Origin: Magnetococcales bacterium
GTDB lineage: Bacteria; Pseudomonadota; Magnetococcia; Magnetococcales; Magnetaquicoccaceae
NCBI GenBank assembly: GCA_015229095.1
Contig: JADGCE010000082.1
Location: 5,167-11,904 of the forward strand
Length of the DNA stretch: 6,738 nucleotides
Direction of reading: 5' to 3'
Below, in pieces: positions 1 to 6,738 of the stretch. The notes under the pieces are model-generated. The model made no database searches and was not told the origin of the DNA. It saw only the letters and a list, made by a program, of their open reading frames with translations. Position 1 is the stretch's first letter. Each line of letters begins with the position of its first letter. Both the position numbers and the translations under genes were made by a program.

Positions 1-3000
1 TTGCCCCTGCTGTGGCGGGGTGTGGCGAGCCTGGTTCTGCTGCTCATCGTGCTGCTGCTCTCCGCGCTGCTGGCCCTGCAAAGCAAAACCGGTCAACAAC
101 AGCTGGCCGCTGCCCTGGAACAGTGGCTCAGCACCCCGGAGCGGCGGTTGACGGTGGAGGGGTTGCATGGCCAATTGCCCTGGGAGCTCCGTATCAACCG
201 CCTGGCCTGGGCCGACGGAGCGGGCACCTGGTTGGAGGTCGGGCAACTGCATCTGGAGTGGTCCCTGGCCGATCTGTGGCAGGGGCGGTTGCGCGTGCAG
301 ACGGTGGGAGCAGAGCGTCTGCAGCTCCATCGCCAACCCCAGCCGCACACCCCATCCCCCTCGGCACCCACCGCTCCCCCCCTGCCGGGTCGCTCCTGGA
401 TGCTCCTGCCCCCTCTGCTGGTGGAGCGTTTGTACATCAACCAGTTGATTCTGGACAAAGCCGCCTATGGCCAGGAGGCCCGTTTTTCCCTCTCGGGTGG
501 GATCCAACATATCGCCGACCCGGAGGGCAACCCCGCCGCGCCCAACCAGCGGCCCAACCAACTGTTGGCGCAACTGCTGCTGCGTCCGCTGGATGCCGGG
601 GAGACCCAGTTGACCCTGCAAGCCCGTCTGGCACCCACCGAGCCTGTGAGTGGCGACTCCCAATTGACCGTTCAAGTGGAGGGCCATGAAAAAAGCGGCC
701 TTCTGGCCGCTGTCACCGGTCTCTCTGCGGCCAAGGGAATGACGCTGCGCCTGAGCGGTCAGGCTCCCATCGCCGCCTGGCAGGGGCAACTGGCGGTGCA
801 GATCGACGGCGTCGGGGAGCTGACGGGGCAACTGGCGCTGCGGCATGGGCAAGAACCCGCTCTGGGCTTTACAGGTCGGATCGAGGGAGAGCGTGGCTGG
901 CTTGGCCCTCAATGGACCACCCTGTTTGCCCCCGCCGGCAGCCCGCCGGGGGCGCGAGCCGCCTTGACACTGGCGGTGCAGGCAGAGTGGCTCCAGAGCC
1001 GACGGTTGCGTCTCAGCCAACTTTCCATCGCCAGCCCTTTCGCGCAATGGGCGGGAGAGGGAATGTGGGAGCCCGCCAACCGGCAGCTGCAGGGGCAGGT
1101 TCGGTTGAACATTCCCCAATTGGCCCCCCTCTCCCCTCTGCTGGGCCAACCGCTGCAGGGAAGTCTGACAACCACCCTGGTGGCCCAGGGGGACTGGCAG
1201 CATCCCCATCTGCAGCTGGAGAGCCAGGTCAACGCGCTGCGCTGGGCAGAGTGGCAGGTCACCCGATTGGAATCCCATTGGGAATCCGGAGCAGAGGGGC
1301 AACAAAGGGATCAGCTGCGCGGCCAGGGGCGTCTGTTGGGTCTCCATCCTGTGGGAAATGCCACCACCCCCCCGGCAGCACCCTGGAGCTGGTCTGCGGA
1401 GTTGCAACGCCCTGCAACCGGCCCGCTGCAACTGACCCGTCTGGAACTGACGGATCAAAACGCCACGGCCCAGATCGTGGGCAAGCTGGCTCTGGACGCG
1501 GGAGGAGGCGAGGGGCAGTGGCAGCTTACCGTGGCCCGCATGGCCGAGTGGCTCACCCCCTGGCTGCCCGAACCTCTCCCCTGGGATGGCCGTGGCCACT
1601 GGTCTGGCCTGTTCGCTCTGCAACCGCCCGGCGACCCATCACCCACGGCGACTCCCGACCCACACGCCGCCTCTCCCCGGCTGACGGCCCATCTGCAAGG
1701 GGGCTGGTCGGAGCTGAGCGGCCTGCCGCCACTCCTGCAGACCGTGTTGGGGGATACGTTACACACCTCCGCGCAGATCACCCTGCGGGATGGGGGCGCG
1801 CTGGAAATCACCGATCTGCAACTTCGCGGGCAGGAGATGCAGTGGCAGGGCAACCTGTATGGCGATCTGCCGCGCCAAAGGGTGAAAGGGCAACTGCACA
1901 TGGAGCTGCCACAGATGGCCCTCCTTTCAAAATGGGCAGGTATCCCCATGCGGGGGCATCTGCAGGGAGATGTGCAACTGGAAGGCCCCCTGGCCACCCC
2001 CCATCTGCAGGTGGCCTTGCACGCCCCGGAGCTGGGCATGGGCACGCGACAGTGGAAGCATCCCAGCGCGCAACTCGTCATCGACGGATTGGACTCCACC
2101 CCCCATGGCAGCCTGACACTGGATTTACCCATGGAAGGGCAGAAGCCATCCCCCGGCGACAGCGCGCGCAAGGCGCGCTGCGACTATCGTCTGGAGGGCA
2201 CGAAACTGCGGCTTGCCGCTCTGCACCTGCCCTGGCCTGGCGGGGAAATGACCGGAGAGACTCTGCAGATTGATCTGGCCCAGGGTCTGGTGACGGGAGA
2301 ACTGCAGGGCAAGAGCAGTCAGCCCGGCCAGTGGTTGCACTGGTTGACCCAGGAATCCACACCATTCCCCGCCAATCTGGGAGGTATGTTGACGATGCAG
2401 GCCCGGTGGAGCGGCCAGGGGGGCGAGCAAAAGCTGGAGAGCACTCTGAATGTGCAGATGCTGCGGAGCGCAGAATTTGCCAAAACAGGCTTCAGCCTAT
2501 TGGACAAGGCCACGCTCAAAGCACAAGTGGCCGATCTGTGGGGAAAAGCGCATGGCACGATTGAGGGAGAATTGAGCAAGTTGCGCTGGGGCAATACCCA
2601 GTTGCACACAGCCCAATGGCGCATCACCGGCAATCGCCGTGCCGCCGAGGTGACCCTGGGAGGCAAAGGTCTGTTGGCGATGGGAGAACCCCGGGTGATT
2701 GCCCCGCAGGCCAAGGTGGCCAGGCCTGCGCCGGATGGGTTTGATGGGCAGGCCCATGGCCAGGTGGGGCTGGATGACAAGGGGGTGTTGCGTATCACCG
2801 TGGCCGGACTGACCGGCCATCTGGGTGCCGATGCGCTGCAGCTGGAGGAGGCCGCCCATATCATCCTGACGCCTGTGGGCACACAACACCATCTGGATCT
2901 GGACCGCTTGCGGATCAGATATGGGGTGGCCCATCTGGATGGTCACATCCACTATAGTGCGCAACGACTGGATATTGAGGGAAGCACGCGGTTGCCCCTG

Positions 3001-4611
3001 GCCATGTTGGCCCGCCTGGGTGGCCCGGATTTACGGGGTTCTGCCCAGGCCGAGCTGAAGCTCAGCGGCGCGCCCAACCAGCCTGACGGCCTGCTGACGC
3101 TGCAGATGCAACAGGTGCATGGCAACGACCCGGCACTGAAGGCCATCCCCCCGGCCACCGTACACCTGCAAGCCCGCCTGGAAAAAGGACAGGTCAACAC
3201 CCAGGTCGCCATCCGGGATCTGACCTCCACCCCCATCACCGCCCTGCTGTTATTCCCGGTCCAGATGGGGTTTGCGCCGCTGCGTCTGGCGATACCCGCC
3301 CATGGTGCCCTGGGGGGCACCTTGAACGCCGACGCCCAATTGATGCAATTTGCCCTGTTGGCCTCTCCCGGTCTGCCCGGTCTGCTGGATATGCAAAAGC
3401 TGGATGGGGCACTGAACATTGCCCTGCATTTCGGGGGAACGGTGGCGGCCCCGGAAGTGAATGGCAAGGTGCTGGTACGCAATGGCAGCTATGAAAATGG
3501 CACACTGGGAATGGTACTGAAAGGCATTCATCTGGATGCCACGGCCCATGGGCGCACCCTCGTCATTGACACGCTGGAGGCCACGGATGGCGGCAAAGGG
3601 CATCTGCGCGCCACCGGTCAGCTCACGTTGGATGCGGCACGGCACTGGCCGTTCAAGCTGGAGAGTACACTGGAAAAAGGAGCCTTGATACGGCGTGATG
3701 AGTTGCATGCCACCCTGAGCGGCACCCTGCTGGTGGAGGGCAATGGGGAACAGGTGATGGTACGCGGGGATCTGACCAGCAATGAGGGGCAGATCTATCT
3801 GATAGAGACAAACTCGACGGACATCAAGGCGCTGCCGGTGGATGTGGAGATACGGAACGGCTTGAATCTGCTGGTGGCAGACGCGGCGCACAGCACGGCG
3901 CCCACCCCTGTGCGCCTGGAGGTTGCCCTGCATGTGCCCAATCGTTTTTTCTTGCGGGGGCGGGGATTGGAGTCGGAATGGCAGGGGGATTTGACCCTGC
4001 GCGGCCTGTTGCAGGAGCCCTTGGTGGAGGGGCAAATGCTGGTGCGTCGGGGCTATTTTGAGTTTTTGGACCAAAAGTTTGAACTGCGCAAGGGGATTAT
4101 CGCCTTTGACGGAACATCCCCGCCCCAGCCCAATCTGGACCTGGAGGCGGAATCCAAAAATACCGGCAACATGGTGGCCGTATTGAGTTTGCAAGGGCCC
4201 GCCTTCACCCCCACACTCAAGTTGGGCAGTGAACCGGAACTGGCCCAGGATGAAATTTTGGCGCGGTTGTTGTTCAACCGCAACCGGCAACAGCTCACCC
4301 CCGCCCAGGCCCTCAGTCTGGCGGTAGCTGTGGACAAGCTGCGCAGTGGCGGTCCTGGCCTGCTGGGCAAGGCCAGGGAAAACCTGGGCATTGATCGACT
4401 GGAGCTGGGGGGCGAGAGTGTGGAGGCCGGTTCGGTCAAGGCGGGCAAATATATCAGCGACACGGTGTTCGTGGGGGTAGAGCGGGGCCTGAAGCAGGGC
4501 AGCGGCAAGGTTTCCGTGGAGTTGGAACTCACACCCAACGTTACCATACAGACCGAAATGGATGAAGGCAATCAGAGCGGCGTGGGGGTCAACTGGAAAT
4601 ATGACTATTAG
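1..4611 (+). CDS. tamB: TamB-family translocation and assembly module protein (DUF490), 5' end at window edge
   Basis: This is a TamB/DUF490 protein. The family is anchored in the inner membrane, spans the periplasm as a long lipid-binding beta groove, and works with the Omp85 protein TamA or other partners in outer-membrane protein assembly and phospholipid transport. The 1536 readable residues show the family layout. A hydrophobic anchor lies at about 8-26, followed by the typical G-x-L-P-W-E-L-R-I / W-A-D-G-x-G-T-W-L-E-V segment and a Pro-rich stretch at about 112-129. A very long body of short alternating beta strands follows. The conserved C-terminal domain covers roughly the last 380 residues, with R-G-Y-F-E-F near 1350, L-L-F-N-R-N near 1423-1428 and the aromatic end V-N-W-K-Y-D-Y. 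The E. coli protein is about 1260 residues, so this one is long. The first codon is TTG at the very edge and no ribosome site is visible, so the true start may lie upstream. A tamA gene is commonly the upstream neighbour but is outside the window. The family call is very secure. Confidence 0.95.
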   Translation: MPLLWRGVASLVLLLIVLLLSALLALQSKTGQQQLAAALEQWLSTPERRLTVEGLHGQLPWELRINRLAWADGAGTWLEVGQLHLEWSLADLWQGRLRVQTVGAERLQLHRQPQPHTPSPSAPTAPPLPGRSWMLLPPLLVERLYINQLILDKAAYGQEARFSLSGGIQHIADPEGNPAAPNQRPNQLLAQLLLRPLDAGETQLTLQARLAPTEPVSGDSQLTVQVEGHEKSGLLAAVTGLSAAKGMTLRLSGQAPIAAWQGQLAVQIDGVGELTGQLALRHGQEPALGFTGRIEGERGWLGPQWTTLFAPAGSPPGARAALTLAVQAEWLQSRRLRLSQLSIASPFAQWAGEGMWEPANRQLQGQVRLNIPQLAPLSPLLGQPLQGSLTTTLVAQGDWQHPHLQLESQVNALRWAEWQVTRLESHWESGAEGQQRDQLRGQGRLLGLHPVGNATTPPAAPWSWSAELQRPATGPLQLTRLELTDQNATAQIVGKLALDAGGGEGQWQLTVARMAEWLTPWLPEPLPWDGRGHWSGLFALQPPGDPSPTATPDPHAASPRLTAHLQGGWSELSGLPPLLQTVLGDTLHTSAQITLRDGGALEITDLQLRGQEMQWQGNLYGDLPRQRVKGQLHMELPQMALLSKWAGIPMRGHLQGDVQLEGPLATPHLQVALHAPELGMGTRQWKHPSAQLVIDGLDSTPHGSLTLDLPMEGQKPSPGDSARKARCDYRLEGTKLRLAALHLPWPGGEMTGETLQIDLAQGLVTGELQGKSSQPGQWLHWLTQESTPFPANLGGMLTMQARWSGQGGEQKLESTLNVQMLRSAEFAKTGFSLLDKATLKAQVADLWGKAHGTIEGELSKLRWGNTQLHTAQWRITGNRRAAEVTLGGKGLLAMGEPRVIAPQAKVARPAPDGFDGQAHGQVGLDDKGVLRITVAGLTGHLGADALQLEEAAHIILTPVGTQHHLDLDRLRIRYGVAHLDGHIHYSAQRLDIEGSTRLPLAMLARLGGPDLRGSAQAELKLSGAPNQPDGLLTLQMQQVHGNDPALKAIPPATVHLQARLEKGQVNTQVAIRDLTSTPITALLLFPVQMGFAPLRLAIPAHGALGGTLNADAQLMQFALLASPGLPGLLDMQKLDGALNIALHFGGTVAAPEVNGKVLVRNGSYENGTLGMVLKGIHLDATAHGRTLVIDTLEATDGGKGHLRATGQLTLDAARHWPFKLESTLEKGALIRRDELHATLSGTLLVEGNGEQVMVRGDLTSNEGQIYLIETNSTDIKALPVDVEIRNGLNLLVADAAHSTAPTPVRLEVALHVPNRFFLRGRGLESEWQGDLTLRGLLQEPLVEGQMLVRRGYFEFLDQKFELRKGIIAFDGTSPPQPNLDLEAESKNTGNMVAVLSLQGPAFTPTLKLGSEPELAQDEILARLLFNRNRQQLTPAQALSLAVAVDKLRSGGPGLLGKARENLGIDRLELGGESVEAGSVKAGKYISDTVFVGVERGLKQGSGKVSVELELTPNVTIQTEMDEGNQSGVGVNWKYDY

Positions 4612-4650
4612 CCCGTGGGCGCATCCGCTGCCGCCGGCCCATCCCCCTCT

Positions 4651-5496
4651 TCACTCCTCTTGCAGCAAAATCTGCGGCCAGTGAATCTTCTCACCCCCCG
4701 GCGTCAGGCGTCGGGTTGCGCCGCCGGCCCGTTGTTCCACCTGACCCGTCCCCGGACTGGTTGAGGTGCTGTTGGTGCATTCAAAGCGGGTGGGATAGGA
4801 GAGGCTCACGTTGTCTGCGCGTAATCGTCGCTCATTGGCGAAGGGGCCCCGCCAGTTCAGGACCACGACGGGCAAATCCCGGCAGTCATTGAGCTGGGCA
4901 TGGCCATAGTATTCCAGCACGTTGACCCCTTTGCCGGTCAACCGTCCGTAACCGGCACTCTCTTTCAGTTCAATCGTACCAATCTCCCGCTCCTGCCCGG
5001 TTATCAGATCCCGCACAACCGCATGCCACCGTTCACCCGTCTCCGTCCTCTGCACCGTTTTTACCGTCAGCAGATATTCACGACCGGTTTTCCAGTCATA
5101 GGGCATAATGCACTGCGAGCCGCGCCCCTCATGACCAAACCGCTTGCATTGACCCTCCGGCACTGTCCCCCCCGCCACGCCTGACTGCTCCCGGTCCCAG
5201 ACACTGAAAATAGCCTTTTTGCCCGCTGCATCCCATTGCAGTCCGGTATAACCCACTGCCCTGTTCTGAAAGTAGAAAGCGAACATGGCATAATAACCCA
5301 ATCCGGGTGGGGGTTGGCTCACCTCCCGCCACGTGAGGTGTATATCCATATTCGAGAAGGGGCCATCCACCGGAAAGGTATAGTCACCCTGACTCGAATG
5401 CAGGGGCAGCTTGAGGGCGTAGGCGGGGGAGACAACCGCCCACAACAACAGAATAACCAGCAGGCACAGGCGTGAAATGCTGAATATGATCGACAC
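4651..5496 (-). CDS. Exported DUF3472-type protein of unknown function
   Basis: The product is a 281-residue protein with a clear Sec signal peptide: Arg9, a hydrophobic core at about 10-23, and a likely signal peptidase I cut after Ala27 (P-A-Y-A|L). The mature part resembles DUF3472 proteins. It has G-Y-T-G-L-Q at 82-87, A-I-F-S-V-W-D at 95-101, then C-K-R-F-G-H-E-G-R-G-S-Q-C at 117-129 and W-K-T-G-R-E-Y at 135-141. Four mature cysteines (117, 129, 205, 240) could form two disulfides, which suits a periplasmic or extracellular protein. The last 40 residues are Ser/Thr/Gly-rich, then basic, and I recognise nothing in them. The start is GTG at 5496. It is supported by a strong AGGAGG four bases upstream, by the signal peptide beginning directly there, and by the absence of a nearby ATG in frame. 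The gene follows the RTX gene on the same strand by 71 bp and converges with tamB. The family has no firmly known biochemical role, so none is given. The family assignment is from remembered motifs, without a profile search. Confidence 0.85.
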   Translation of the reverse strand: MSIIFSISRLCLLVILLLWAVVSPAYALKLPLHSSQGDYTFPVDGPFSNMDIHLTWREVSQPPPGLGYYAMFAFYFQNRAVGYTGLQWDAAGKKAIFSVWDREQSGVAGGTVPEGQCKRFGHEGRGSQCIMPYDWKTGREYLLTVKTVQRTETGERWHAVVRDLITGQEREIGTIELKESAGYGRLTGKGVNVLEYYGHAQLNDCRDLPVVVLNWRGPFANERRLRADNVSLSYPTRFECTNSTSTSPGTGQVEQRAGGATRRLTPGGEKIHWPQILLQEE

Positions 5497-5500
5497 AACC

Positions 5501-5506
5501 CCTCCT
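5501..5506 (-). promoter_or_regulatory. Ribosome binding site of the DUF3472-type gene
   Basis: Read on the minus strand this is AGGAGG, inside the longer purine run GAGGAGGGG, followed by four bases (GGTT) and the GTG start at 5496. It is a near-perfect Shine-Dalgarno sequence at slightly short spacing. It decides the GTG start and suggests efficient translation whenever the message is made. Confidence 0.8.
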
Positions 5507-5520
5507 CATACGGCGCACAT

Positions 5521-5554
5521 GCAAACGGCCCGGTTGTCACACCGGGCCGTTTGC
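5521..5554 (-). terminator. Perfect 14-bp intergenic hairpin, probable partial terminator or mRNA-stabilising stem
   Basis: The arms GCAAACGGCCCGGT (5521-5534) and ACCGGGCCGTTTGC (5541-5554) are exact reverse complements with a six-base loop. Read with the minus-strand genes, the stem begins 13 bases after the RTX stop codon and ends 14 bases before the AGGAGG of the DUF3472-type gene. The position and GC-rich stem are those of a terminator. However, on the minus strand only TTTGC closes the stem and ATGTGCG follows, so there is no U-tract. In the plus direction the trailing sequence is moderately T-rich (TGTTCCTT), so it could also stop read-through from the tamB side. It may act as a weak terminator or attenuator, or as a 3'-end protecting stem that sets the ratio of the two products. 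The hairpin is certain as sequence; its function is inferred. Confidence 0.7.
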
Positions 5555-5567
5555 TGTTCCTTACAAC

Positions 5568-6738
5568 CTACCACTCGATACGATCAATGTGCTGGAAGTG
5601 GATCTCTTGACCATCCTTCAGGTGGATCTCGCCCTTGGCCGTATCGCTCAGGTCGAACTGACCGTGTGCGGCATGGGAGGAGTCGGCAACCGTATGGCCA
5701 TCCACAACCAGTGTCCAGCCATCGGCAGCACCACCCGGCCCGCCATGATCCGCTATTTGGATCGTGTCGGTCCATCCACCCTCCTTGCCACCATCCACAC
5801 GGGTCACATCTCCCGTGCTGCTGGCACTGGCCCCAAAGATGAACAGGTCGTTGCCGGCACCACCTTGCATGGTATCCTGACCGGCTGAACCGAAGAAGGT
5901 ATCGACACCATCACCACCGGTCATCTGGTCGTTACCGGCACCACCATCCAGGATATCGTTACCGGCTCCACCGTCCAGTTTGTCGTTACCGGCTCCACCG
6001 TCCAGCCTGTCATCGCCGACTCCACCAGAGAGTTCATCGTTGCCCGTTCCGCCCGCCAACAGGTCGTTACCGGCTCCACCGTCCAGCTTGTCGTTACCAG
6101 CATCACCGGCCAACGTGTCACTGCCGTCACCACCGGCGAGTTCGTCGTTACCTTCCCAACCCGCCAGCGTGTCATTGCCGACTCCACCATCCAACTTGTC
6201 GTTGCCGGCACCACCGTCCAGCGTGTCGTTACCGACTCCACCCGTCAGTTCATCGTTGCCCGTTCCACCCGTCAACAGGTCGTTACCGACACCACCATCC
6301 AACTTGTCATTGCCATCTCCACCGGAGAGACGATCATCCCCGGCACCGCCAGCCAGAGTATCATTCCTGGAAGTGCCGGTAACATCCATGCCTGGTACGT
6401 GCGTCGGCTCCGGTGTCACCGGCGGCACAGTTGCAGGCGGAGGCGTCTCCACAGGCGGTACGGTCACAGGGGGCTCGGTCACAGGGGGCGCCGTCTCCGT
6501 TGGCGGCGCCGTCACATGAGCGCCTCCAGAACCTCCATGACTACCACCATGGCCTCCGCTGTGACCACCATCGTGACCTCCGCTGCGGCCAGAACCGCCC
6601 GCACTGCCCGGCTCCGTCGCAGGCGGCTCGGTTACTGGCGGTTCCGTCTCAACCGGCGGCTCCGTCACATGACCTCCTTCAGAACCTGAACCTCCGCTCC
6701 GACCAGAACCTCCTCCGCTCCGACCAGAGCCTCCGCTC
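5568..6738 (-). CDS. RTX Ca-binding repeat protein, probable type I secretion substrate (C-terminal part; 5' end outside window)
   Basis: This is the C-terminal part of an RTX protein; 389 codons are visible and the frame is still open at the window edge. The Val (GTG) codon at 6668 lies inside a repeat-like segment and has no good ribosome site, so I do not take it as the start. Numbering from it, residues 2-20 and 53-90 are Thr/Glu/Val-Pro-Pro linkers and 21-51 are Gly/Ser/His-rich. Residues 98-277 are 20 unbroken nonapeptides of the G-G-x-G-N-D-x-L-x type, which bind Ca2+ as a parallel beta roll. Residues 281-366 form a C-terminal domain with G-W-T-D-T-I near 298-303, G-E-I-H-L-K-D-G near 346-353 and the end I-D-R-I-E-W. 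Such C-termini are usual in large RTX adhesins and enzymes exported by type I (ABC/HlyB-HlyD/TolC-like) systems, where the protein folds on meeting extracellular calcium. No catalytic domain is in view, so adhesin, matrix protein or enzyme cannot be told apart. The DUF3472-type gene follows 71 bp downstream. No secretion genes are in the window. Confidence 0.9.
   Translation of the reverse strand, partial: SGGSGRSGGGSGRSGGSGSEGGHVTEPPVETEPPVTEPPATEPGSAGGSGRSGGHDGGHSGGHGGSHGGSGGAHVTAPPTETAPPVTEPPVTVPPVETPPPATVPPVTPEPTHVPGMDVTGTSRNDTLAGGAGDDRLSGGDGNDKLDGGVGNDLLTGGTGNDELTGGVGNDTLDGGAGNDKLDGGVGNDTLAGWEGNDELAGGDGSDTLAGDAGNDKLDGGAGNDLLAGGTGNDELSGGVGDDRLDGGAGNDKLDGGAGNDILDGGAGNDQMTGGDGVDTFFGSAGQDTMQGGAGNDLFIFGASASSTGDVTRVDGGKEGGWTDTIQIADHGGPGGAADGWTLVVDGHTVADSSHAAHGQFDLSDTAKGEIHLKDGQEIHFQHIDRIEW
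5838..6377 (-). repeat. RTX nonapeptide array, 20 units, with a 108-bp higher-order period
   Basis: Twenty in-frame 27-bp units encode variants of G-G-x-G-N-D-x-L-x. Units 3, 7, 11 and 15 all end in N-D-K-L-D; units 5, 9 and 13 carry N-D-E-L; units 4, 8, 12 and 16 carry N-D-(L/T/I)-L. The lead codons of the N-D-K-L-D units lie exactly 108 bp apart (plus-strand motif beginning at 5973, 6081, 6189 and 6297). Units 1, 18 and 19 are degenerate at the Gly/Asn positions, as is usual for the caps of a beta roll. Confidence 0.93.
6399..6665 (-). repeat. Low-complexity linker region: two Thr-Glu-Pro-Pro blocks around a Gly/Ser/His block
   Basis: In the RTX protein frame, 6609-6665 and 6399-6512 encode V-T-E-P-P / V-E-T-E-P-P-like repeats, separated by a Gly/Ser/His-rich stretch (6516-6608). 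The transition G-G-(A)-H-V-T-(E/A)-P-P occurs twice, so the Gly-rich plus Pro-rich pair looks duplicated. Such segments are expected to be extended and disordered, acting as a spacer between upstream domains and the calcium-binding array. Confidence 0.8.
6691..6738 (-). repeat. Short tandem repeat coding Ser-Gly-Arg-Ser-Gly-rich sequence, running off the window
   Basis: On the plus strand the 17-mer CCTCCGCTCCGACCAGA is present identically at 6691-6707 and 6712-6728, 21 bp apart. Its first nine bases recur at 6730-6738, where the window ends. In the RTX protein frame the unit encodes a seven-residue S-G-R-S-G-G-G-like motif. This is the visible end of a glycine-rich array whose full length is unknown. 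Confidence 0.75.

Noticed and set aside
912..2273. 453-codon open frame on the plus strand in another frame of tamB
   Set aside because: It is a shadow of the GC-rich tamB codons: Pro/Arg/Gly/Ala-heavy, low-order sequence with no recognisable domain, fully inside a well-conserved gene.
3250..4290. 346-codon antisense open frame opposite the conserved C-terminal part of tamB
   Set aside because: The translation is rich in Gln, His, Pro and Arg with no domain, signal or plausible ribosome site. The sense strand here encodes conserved DUF490 sequence, so the frame is open through codon bias only.
4615..4642. Possible terminator hairpin in the tamB/DUF3472 convergent gap (GTGGGC with GCCCAT)
   Set aside because: It has only six pairs including one G-T, a 16-base loop and no T-run after it. 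It is too weak to call.
5555..5600. Possible promoter for the DUF3472-type gene at the RTX 3' end (minus strand TTGATC ... TTGTAA)
   Set aside because: The spacing is 15 bases and both boxes are poor matches to sigma-70. It would also place the hairpin in the leader. Not supported enough to annotate.
5838..6377. Regularly spaced repeats that could be mistaken for a CRISPR array
   Set aside because: The repeats are in-frame 27-bp units with no unique spacers and encode RTX nonapeptides ending in a normal protein C-terminus.
5980..6519. 179-codon plus-strand frame of S-L-P-A-P-P-S-S repeats
   Set aside because: It is the complement of the RTX repeats. The regular look comes from the 27-bp coding repeats on the minus strand, which match a known family.

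Overview
The window holds three protein genes and almost no spare DNA. The DNA is GC-rich. The large TamB homologue points to a Gram-negative, diderm bacterium, most likely a proteobacterium. A type-I-secretion style RTX protein with a 'W-T-D-T-I ... I-D-R-I-E-W' C-terminus fits environmental alphaproteobacteria or relatives (magnetotactic Magnetococcia came to mind). The sequence alone does not settle the lineage.

Layout. Positions 1-4611 (+) are nearly filled by tamB, the inner-membrane-anchored, periplasm-spanning protein of the TAM/AsmA-like lipid-transport and outer-membrane assembly family. Its 5' end lies at or just beyond the window edge. After a 39-bp convergent gap, two genes run on the minus strand. 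The first in transcription order is the 3' part of an RTX protein (5568 to beyond 6738). It has Gly/Ser/His-rich and Thr-Glu-Pro-Pro low-complexity segments, then 20 consecutive Ca-binding nonapeptides and a C-terminal secretion-type domain. Downstream of it, 71 bp further on, is a small exported protein of the DUF3472 type (4651-5496). A perfect 14-bp inverted repeat sits between the two minus-strand genes.

How they may work together. All three products belong to the cell envelope or exterior. The RTX protein is probably exported by a type I system and folds on Ca2+ outside the cell. The DUF3472 protein carries a Sec signal peptide and four mature cysteines, so it probably works in the periplasm or outside. 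The tight same-strand arrangement suggests co-transcription, with the hairpin reducing expression of the second gene. TamB is on the opposite strand and is probably an unrelated housekeeping neighbour.

Most notable patterns: a 108-bp (four-nonapeptide) higher-order period inside the RTX array, a His-every-fourth-residue glycine tract, a duplicated low-complexity module, and the perfect intergenic hairpin. No RNA genes, mobile elements or CRISPR arrays were seen.
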